Shown piece after piece: positions 6,423-10,566 of a stretch of DNA of 10,566 bases; within the stretch, counting starts at the first letter, position 1; each line of letters opens with the position of its first letter. Made by a program: the position numbers and the translations under genes. The notes beneath the pieces were generated by a model, which had not been told where the DNA came from, searched no databases, and was given only the letters and a program-made list of their open reading frames with translations. This stretch comes from Hyphomonadaceae bacterium UBA2389 (GTDB lineage: Bacteria > Pseudomonadota > Alphaproteobacteria > Caulobacterales > Aquidulcibacteraceae), in the NCBI GenBank assembly GCA_002343395.1, contig DDSN01000059.1, forward strand, positions 1,717 through 12,282, in the 5' to 3' direction.

Positions 6423-6818
6423 ATGTACGAACAGGAAACAGAGGGCGTAATTGTGCGGGTTGAGCCGCAATTCCTGGCGCATGAGTCAGCGCCCGAGGAG
6501 AACCGCTTCGTGTTCGCCTACACCATCGAAATAGAAAATCGGTCGACGACGCCCATTCAACTCCTCTCGCGCTACTGGCGCATCACCGACGAAAACGGAA
6601 TCACGCAAGAAGTGCGCGGCGCCGGCGTCATCGGCCAGCAACCCGTCATCGAGCCGGGCGCCAGTTTCCGTTACACAAGCGCCGCGCCGCTGGCGGCGCC
6701 GTCAGGCGTGATGCAAGGCGCGTATTCCATGATGCGGCTTGCGGGCGGCTCGCCATTCGACATCGCCGTGCCCCTGTTCGCGCTCGACTCCCCTCACAAA
6801 GCCAAGAGAGTGAACTAA
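6423..6818 (+). CDS. apaG: ApaG protein
   Basis: A 131-residue protein matching ApaG over its full length (usually about 125-130 residues). Family motifs: FAYTIEIENRS (about 31-41), LLSRYWRITDENG (47-59), a GAGVIGQQPVIEPG block (66-79), FRYTSAAPL and GVMQGAYSM. The fold is a single fibronectin-III-like beta sandwich. Mutants in enteric bacteria show altered Co2+ sensitivity and Mg2+ efflux, hence the common name Co2+/Mg2+ efflux protein, but no transport activity follows from the structure and the molecular role is uncertain. It also resembles the domain of eukaryotic F-box protein FBXO3. The stop and the next start overlap as TAATG, so translation of the following cupin gene is probably coupled to it. 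Confidence 0.95.
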   Translation: MYEQETEGVIVRVEPQFLAHESAPEENRFVFAYTIEIENRSTTPIQLLSRYWRITDENGITQEVRGAGVIGQQPVIEPGASFRYTSAAPLAAPSGVMQGAYSMMRLAGGSPFDIAVPLFALDSPHKAKRVN

Positions 6819-7372
6819 TGCCCCACCCCACATTCCACGAAGCCATGCGTCGCGTCATCACGGGCGAAGGACAGGACGGGCGCTCGCTTATCATCGTCGA
6901 CGGCCCTCCCTCCGGCGAACTCGGCGCACCCGGCCTGGGCGGTCTCTACGAGATTTGGCACGAGGCGCTCAACGAGCGGTTTGACCCTAAAGACCCCCGC
7001 GATCGCGGCGAGCAAACACCGGTGCTTTCGCCCGGCGCGGGACATGTGAAGGCGCGTTGGTTCGTGATTGAGCCGCCGCCCGAGGGCGCGCCGCCTGAGG
7101 CGATCAAAGCGGCGGCGCGCGAACGCTTCGCCGCATTCGGCGCAGCCCACGAATTGCGCGACCAGGACCGCCACCCCGCCATGCATCAAACCGAAACGCT
7201 TGATGTCATCTGTCTGATTTCGGGGGAAGCCTCGCTCATTCTCGATGGCGCGGAGACGCGCCTCAGGCCTGGTCAAATCGTGATCCAACGCAGCACGAGC
7301 CACGCATGGACGGCGCACAATGGACCAGCTCTTTTCCTGGCGGTTCTGATCGACCGCGACCGGCGCGACTGA
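6818..7372 (+). CDS. Cupin-fold protein
   Basis: A 184-residue cytoplasmic protein without a signal peptide. The C-terminal cupin barrel (about 118-180) shows motif 1 as MHQTETLD (122-129) followed by ISGEASLILDG, and motif 2 as LRPGQIVIQRSTSHAW (149-164). H123 and H162 are candidate metal ligands, but the classic HxH pair reads HxT and the expected Glu is Asp or offset, so metal binding is uncertain. The N-terminal part opens with RRVITG (11-16), a pattern I associate with this cupin subgroup, and probably forms further strands. The gene starts on the last base of the apaG stop (TAATG), so the two form an operon. Members are annotated variously as regulators or aromatic-degradation enzymes; no substrate can be assigned here. 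The 3' end converges on rhlE 29 bp away. Confidence 0.87.
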   Translation: MPHPTFHEAMRRVITGEGQDGRSLIIVDGPPSGELGAPGLGGLYEIWHEALNERFDPKDPRDRGEQTPVLSPGAGHVKARWFVIEPPPEGAPPEAIKAAARERFAAFGAAHELRDQDRHPAMHQTETLDVICLISGEASLILDGAETRLRPGQIVIQRSTSHAWTAHNGPALFLAVLIDRDRRD

Positions 7373-7401
7373 CGCGCGCGCTCGGTCCGGCCGTCCGTCG
7401 A

Positions 7402-8802
7402 CTATGCGCGCGAGGGCTTGCGTTTCAGGCGGCGCGGCGGGCCTGCGTTCGACCACACTTCGTTGCCTTTGCGATCGCGCCGGTCGCCGCGATCGCGCCC
7501 CTGCTCTGCGCGCGCGTGCGAAGGTTTACGCGCAGCCTTGCCGTGCGCGTCCGACGCATGATGCTTCTGGGCGGCGGGTTTTCGCCCCGGCGGACCAGCG
7601 CGTTTCGCCGGCGCACGCTTTCCCGTTCCCTTCGGGCGCGGCGCGCGCTCCTCGGCCGACGGCGTGCGAAGCGACAAATCGGTTTCCATGACCGGCACTG
7701 CTTGCTTGGTCAGACGCTCGATGTCTTTCAGGTACGCGCGCTCATCCGGGGCGCAAAACGATATCGCCAAACCGCCCTGCCCCGCGCGCGCGGTTCGCCC
7801 GATCCGGTGAACGTACTGCTCGGGCACGTTGGGCAAGTCGAAATTGATGACGTGGCTGACATTGTCGACATCGATGCCGCGCGCCGCGATCTCGGTCGCC
7901 ACCAAGAGGCGCGCATTGCCCTTCTTGAAGGCGTCCAGCGCACGCGTCCGTTGGCCCTGGTTCTTGTTGCCGTGAATGGCTTCAGCCGGGTGCCCAGCGC
8001 TCTCCAGCTTTTTCACGACGCGGTCAGCGCCATGCTTCGTGCGCGTGAACACAAGCGCGCGCACGATCGCCGGATCGGTATCGAGCAAATGGTGCAGCAG
8101 GTCTTGCTTCTTGGCGTGATCGACGTGGATCACCGCCTGCTGCACGCGCTCCGCCGTCGACGAAACCGGCGTCACCGCGATACGCTCTGGGTTGGTGAGA
8201 AATTGCCCCGCCAGCTCCGCGATGGGTTCGGGCATGGTGGCGGAGAAGAACAACGTCTGGCGATGCTTGGGAACGAGCGTCGCGATCCGCTTCAGGTCGT
8301 GAATGAAGCCCATGTCGAGCATGTGGTCGGCTTCGTCGAGCACAAGAATTTCGACGTTCTCCAGTCGCACCGAGCGCTGCGCGACGTGATCGAGCAGCCG
8401 CCCCGGCGTAGCGACCAGGATGTCGACGCCGCGGAACAGCGCCTGCTTCTGTTTGAACATCGAGGCGCCGCCGAAAACGACGGCGGTGCTAAGCCCGAGG
8501 AAGCGCCCGTAGCTGCGAAAGCTATCGCCGATCTGCGCCGCGAGCTCGCGCGTCGGCGCAAGCACCAGCGTGCGGCACGACTTCTCTCCCGCGTGCTTTC
8601 GGTTGGCGTTGAGGCGATCGAGGATCGGCAACGCGAACGCCGCCGTTTTTCCAGTTCCGGTCTGCGCCAGGCCGATAAGGTCGCGCCCCTTGCGTACAAT
8701 CGGCAGCGCCTTCATCTGGATCGGCGTGGGTTGGGTGTAGCCCTCGGCGTCGAGCGCCTTGAGGATGGCGTCAGATACGCCAAGGTCTTTGAATGTGGTC
8801 AC
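7402..8802 (-). CDS. rhlE: DEAD-box ATP-dependent RNA helicase, RhlE type
   Basis: A 466-residue protein with all superfamily 2 DEAD-box motifs in order: Q-motif GYTQPTPIQ (21-29), motif I AQTGTGKT (46-53), Ia PTRELA (83-88), Ib TPGR (132-135), II DEAD (156-159), III SAT (187-189), V ARGIDV (307-312) and VI HRIGRTARAG (332-341). The core ends near 375; about 90 residues of Lys/Arg/Ala/Pro-rich tail follow, likely disordered and RNA-binding. It unwinds short RNA duplexes; RhlE proteins act in ribosome assembly, cold adaptation and RNA decay. The start is a GTG at 8802 with weak upstream purines (GAAAGAA). A 236-bp leader without a clear gene precedes it and contains a hairpin near the start. 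It is closely related to other bacterial DEAD-box proteins, so the RhlE label rests on the N-terminus (MTTFKDLG) and overall layout. Confidence 0.93.
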   Translation of the reverse strand: MTTFKDLGVSDAILKALDAEGYTQPTPIQMKALPIVRKGRDLIGLAQTGTGKTAAFALPILDRLNANRKHAGEKSCRTLVLAPTRELAAQIGDSFRSYGRFLGLSTAVVFGGASMFKQKQALFRGVDILVATPGRLLDHVAQRSVRLENVEILVLDEADHMLDMGFIHDLKRIATLVPKHRQTLFFSATMPEPIAELAGQFLTNPERIAVTPVSSTAERVQQAVIHVDHAKKQDLLHHLLDTDPAIVRALVFTRTKHGADRVVKKLESAGHPAEAIHGNKNQGQRTRALDAFKKGNARLLVATEIAARGIDVDNVSHVINFDLPNVPEQYVHRIGRTARAGQGGLAISFCAPDERAYLKDIERLTKQAVPVMETDLSLRTPSAEERAPRPKGTGKRAPAKRAGPPGRKPAAQKHHASDAHGKAARKPSHARAEQGRDRGDRRDRKGNEVWSNAGPPRRLKRKPSRA

Positions 8803-8814
8803 AAGAATTCTTTC

Positions 8815-8840
8815 AGCCGCCCGCGATCGCGCGCGCGGCT
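8815..8840 (-). promoter_or_regulatory. Hairpin in the rhlE leader next to the start codon
   Basis: On the minus strand AGCCGC (8840-8835) pairs exactly with GCGGCT (8820-8815), and the enclosed 14 bases contain the palindrome CGCGATCGCG (8831-8822). The second arm ends 12 bases before the GTG start of rhlE and abuts the purines GAAAGAA that would serve as its ribosome-binding site. A folded leader could limit translation and open under some condition such as temperature change. The structure is seen; the regulation is inferred. Confidence 0.35.
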
Positions 8841-9038
8841 CGTTAGTTCAGGAACGATGCGACGGCGAAGAAAGGCGGCGAGCTTTGCTTGGTTAAGCGC
8901 TCAAAGCCGAACGTCGATGGTGGCGTTCCGGGAGGACCGCGTTCAGCGCTCATTGATGCGCGAACGGTCGCTGGCGCGTCATATGGGCGCGAATGGTTGA
9001 GAAGTCAATAATGACGCCGAATTCGTGCAACATGGGGA
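8841..9038. other. Intergenic leader region between oxidoreductase and rhlE
   Basis: I find no convincing gene here. On the minus strand there are two very short frames, 27 codons at 9033-8950 and 36 codons at 8953-8843, overlapping as ATGA; the first begins 5 bases after the oxidoreductase stop. Neither has a recognisable sequence. The rhlE promoter probably lies here, but no pair of boxes stands out. Confidence 0.3.
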
Positions 9039-10118
9039 TCACGCCCCCTCCGCCACAAAGCCCTTCCACGTCCGCATGTAGTTCAGGAACGCCTCGCCCA
9101 AACCTTCCGCGCGCAGATGATCGGCGCTGACGGGCAGCGGAATTGAGGTAAACGCCGGGTTTGCTTCGAACTTCATCGGGAAGTCGTGGTGAAGGATGGC
9201 GCCGCGTCCAATCGCGACGAAGTCAAAACCCATGTCCATCGCGCGGCGCACGCTTGCGCCGTCGGTGAGCTTGCCCGCGGCGCCGAGGCGCACCGAACCG
9301 CGATCGAGTTCGGTGAAATACGCGGCCAGCGGCTTTCCTTGATATTTCTCATCCGCCGGCTCCTTGAACACGTCCCAGAGCGACATATCGAGGTAATCGA
9401 TCTTGGCCTCGCGCATAAGCCGCTGGGCGAGATCGCGAATTTCAGCCACGTCCATGCCGAAGCGCTCCGGCGACAGACGCACGCCCAAACTGAAACCCGG
9501 CTTGGTCGCGGCGCGTACGCCATCGATGCACTCGATGAGGAAGCGCGCGCGCTTGTCCGGCGAACCGCCATAGGCGTCATCGCGTTTGTTGATCTCGGCG
9601 GAGAGGTATTGGCAGATGAGATAACCGTGCGCGCCGTGCAGCTCGACGCCGTCAAAGCCGGCCTTCTCCGCACGCACCGCCGCGGCGACGAAGCAGTCGC
9701 GCGCATGCCGCACCTCATCGAGGCTCATCGCGAGCGCGCCCGTTTCCTCATTGTCGGACGGGCACATCAGCTTCAGCCCATCGCGCTTCAGCGCGCGCAT
9801 GCCGGAATTATGTATTTGCACGACAGCGTGGCTGCCGTGCGCCTTGATGCCGGCGGCAAGGCGCGTCAGGCCGGGCAGATGTTTGTCGTCATGGCAACCG
9901 AGCTGCCCCGGAAAGCCGACGCCCTCCTCCTGCACCGAAGCGGCGCACGTCATGGTCAGCCCAAAGCCGCCCTCGGCGCGCATGGTGAGCCATTTGTACT
10001 CATCGTCGCTCAACACGCCGTCCGGCGCGCTTTGGAGATTTGTGAGCGGCGCCAGTACGAAGCGGTTCTTCAGGAGAGCGCCGCAGCCGAAGGAGAGTGG
10101 GGAGAAAAGGGAGGTCAT
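9039..10118 (-). CDS. NADH:flavin oxidoreductase, Old Yellow Enzyme family
   Basis: A 359-residue FMN-dependent oxidoreductase of the TIM-barrel OYE family, expected to reduce activated C=C bonds with NAD(P)H. Visible hallmarks: N-terminal LKNRFVLAPLT (16-26), VVQIHNSG (99-106), the substrate-binding and proton-donor motif HGAHGYL (161-167; H161, H164, Y166), LSAEINKRDDAYGG (172-185), RLSPERFG, and the FMN-phosphate segment GFDFVAIGRGAILHHDFP near the C-terminus. No C-terminal FeS domain or dinucleotide domain is attached, so it is the short type rather than 2,4-dienoyl-CoA reductase. The physiological substrate is unknown. The ATG at 10118 has a good AAGGA 8 bases upstream. That site lies directly beside a palindromic repeat separating it from the DUF559 gene, with which it may share a transcript. 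Confidence 0.93.
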   Translation of the reverse strand: MTSLFSPLSFGCGALLKNRFVLAPLTNLQSAPDGVLSDDEYKWLTMRAEGGFGLTMTCAASVQEEGVGFPGQLGCHDDKHLPGLTRLAAGIKAHGSHAVVQIHNSGMRALKRDGLKLMCPSDNEETGALAMSLDEVRHARDCFVAAAVRAEKAGFDGVELHGAHGYLICQYLSAEINKRDDAYGGSPDKRARFLIECIDGVRAATKPGFSLGVRLSPERFGMDVAEIRDLAQRLMREAKIDYLDMSLWDVFKEPADEKYQGKPLAAYFTELDRGSVRLGAAGKLTDGASVRRAMDMGFDFVAIGRGAILHHDFPMKFEANPAFTSIPLPVSADHLRAEGLGEAFLNYMRTWKGFVAEGA

Positions 10119-10131
10119 GACCTGTCCTTAC

Positions 10132-10179
10132 CCTTCTCCCCTTGAGGGGAGAAGGTGGCCCGGAGGGCCGGATGAGGGG
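10132..10179. repeat. Double-hairpin palindromic extragenic repeat
   Basis: CCTTCTCCCC (10132-10141) pairs perfectly with GGGGAGAAGG (10146-10155) around a TTGA loop. It is followed by GGCCC-GGA-GGGCC (10157-10169) and then GGATGAGGGG (10170-10179). I recognise the pattern CCCTCATCCGGCCC...GGGCCACCTTCTCCCC from memory as a very common dispersed intergenic element of alphaproteobacteria (Rhizobiales, Caulobacterales). It sits between the DUF559 gene (20 bases away) and the oxidoreductase. Confidence 0.85.
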
Positions 10180-10198
10180 CTTCTGCCACGGCGCTTCA

Positions 10199-10552
10199 TC
10201 ACGACTCACCTAGCGCGGCGGAGATCTTGTCCGCGACTATCTCGAATGCGTCATAGATTTCGACATTAGTAATGCGCATTACGCGCCAGCCTGATCGCTG
10301 AAGGTATTCGGTGCGTTCTTCGTCAAATCGCTGCTGCTCCAGATCGTCGTGGGAGGGGCCGTCGATCTCGATGACGAGCTTCACCGCAGGGCATGCGAAA
10401 TCGACGGTGAACACACCGATTGTGTGCTCACGGCGAAATTTGCGGTGGAGGAAGCGCCGCCCGCGAAGCAAATGCCACAGCCGCTCCTCACAAGCAGTCT
10501 GCTTGCTCCGATTGGCCCTAGCGCGACGCACGGTGCGCGGATTACGCTTCAT
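10199..10552 (-). CDS. DUF559 protein, Vsr-like PD-(D/E)XK endonuclease fold
   Basis: A complete 117-residue protein of the usual DUF559 length. The N-terminus is very basic (MKRNPRTVRRARANRSKQ), suited to nucleic acid contact. Family motifs: T-ACEERLWHLLRGRR (19-33), FRREHTIGVFTVDFAC (39-54) with D51, LVIEIDGPSH (59-68) with E62, D64 and H68, then DEERTEYLQRSGWRVMRITN. D51 and E62-x-D64 fit a PD-(D/E)XK-type metal site like that of the mismatch endonuclease Vsr. Activity in vitro is not established for the family as far as I know. No methyltransferase or other restriction partner is nearby. The start ATG uses a GAGGGG 4 bases upstream that is part of a partial repeat copy, and the stop is 20 bases from a full copy, so the gene is framed by repeats. 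It could be co-transcribed with the oxidoreductase. Confidence 0.9.
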   Translation of the reverse strand: MKRNPRTVRRARANRSKQTACEERLWHLLRGRRFLHRKFRREHTIGVFTVDFACPAVKLVIEIDGPSHDDLEQQRFDEERTEYLQRSGWRVMRITNVEIYDAFEIVADKISAALGES

Positions 10553-10555
10553 GCG

Positions 10556-10566
10556 CCCCTCACCCG
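10556..10566. repeat. Probable start of an inverted copy of the palindromic repeat, cut by window end
   Basis: CCCCTCACCCG matches the reverse complement of the end of the first repeat (CCCCTCATCCG) at 10 of 11 positions. It would therefore be a second copy in opposite orientation that continues beyond the window. With only 11 bases visible the call is tentative. Confidence 0.4.

Noticed and set aside
7306..9000. 564-codon open frame on the plus strand
   Set aside because: It is antisense to rhlE, whose motifs are complete. The product is Arg/Ala-rich without domains, as expected for a mirror frame in GC-rich DNA.
9186..10145. 319-codon open frame on the plus strand
   Set aside because: Antisense to the well-supported flavin oxidoreductase and without recognisable motifs.
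10000..10209. 69-codon minus-strand frame crossing the palindromic repeat
   Set aside because: It merely reads through the repeat hairpin and the N-terminus of the oxidoreductase in another frame.

Overview
The window looks like chromosomal DNA of a GC-rich alphaproteobacterium. The evidence is the strong G/C bias at third codon positions, a double-length Dcd of about 336 residues, ApaG next to it, and intergenic palindromic repeats of a kind I remember from Rhizobiales and Caulobacterales genomes. I cannot name the genus. There are no tRNA or rRNA genes, no CRISPR array, no transposase and no prophage genes. Most of it is housekeeping or regulatory sequence, and the accessory signal lies in the repeats and the gene at the right end.

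Left part (1-3204): two exported EF-hand proteins on the minus strand, the first cut by the window edge and the second a lipoprotein with four calcium-binding loops. They are divergent from a two-component system on the plus strand: an OmpR-type response regulator whose stop overlaps the GTG start of an EnvZ-type histidine kinase. The layout suggests, but does not prove, an envelope signalling unit that senses or controls calcium or metal status. A perfect 14-bp stem-loop with A and T runs lies inside the last codons of the kinase.

Middle part (3284-6375): an unrecognised membrane protein with four predicted membrane segments, a coiled coil and an HTH-like tail. It is followed by a structured repeat (4327-4426) that contains its stop codon and seems to carry terminators in both directions. 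On the minus strand, dcd is followed 17 bp later by a TraB/GumN-family lipoprotein, probably in one operon.

Right part (6423-10566): apaG and a cupin protein overlap by one base on the plus strand. On the minus strand come rhlE, an Old Yellow Enzyme-family flavin oxidoreductase, and a small DUF559 (Vsr-like, PD-(D/E)XK) protein. A double-hairpin palindromic repeat separates the DUF559 gene from the oxidoreductase, and what looks like the start of a second, inverted copy lies just before the DUF559 start codon at the window edge. That arrangement, a nuclease-fold gene framed by inverted palindromic repeats, is the best candidate here for an under-described element.

Stretches without a called gene are 386-474, 961-1120, 3205-3283, 4331-4447, 8803-9038 and 10119-10198. 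None exceeds 300 bases.
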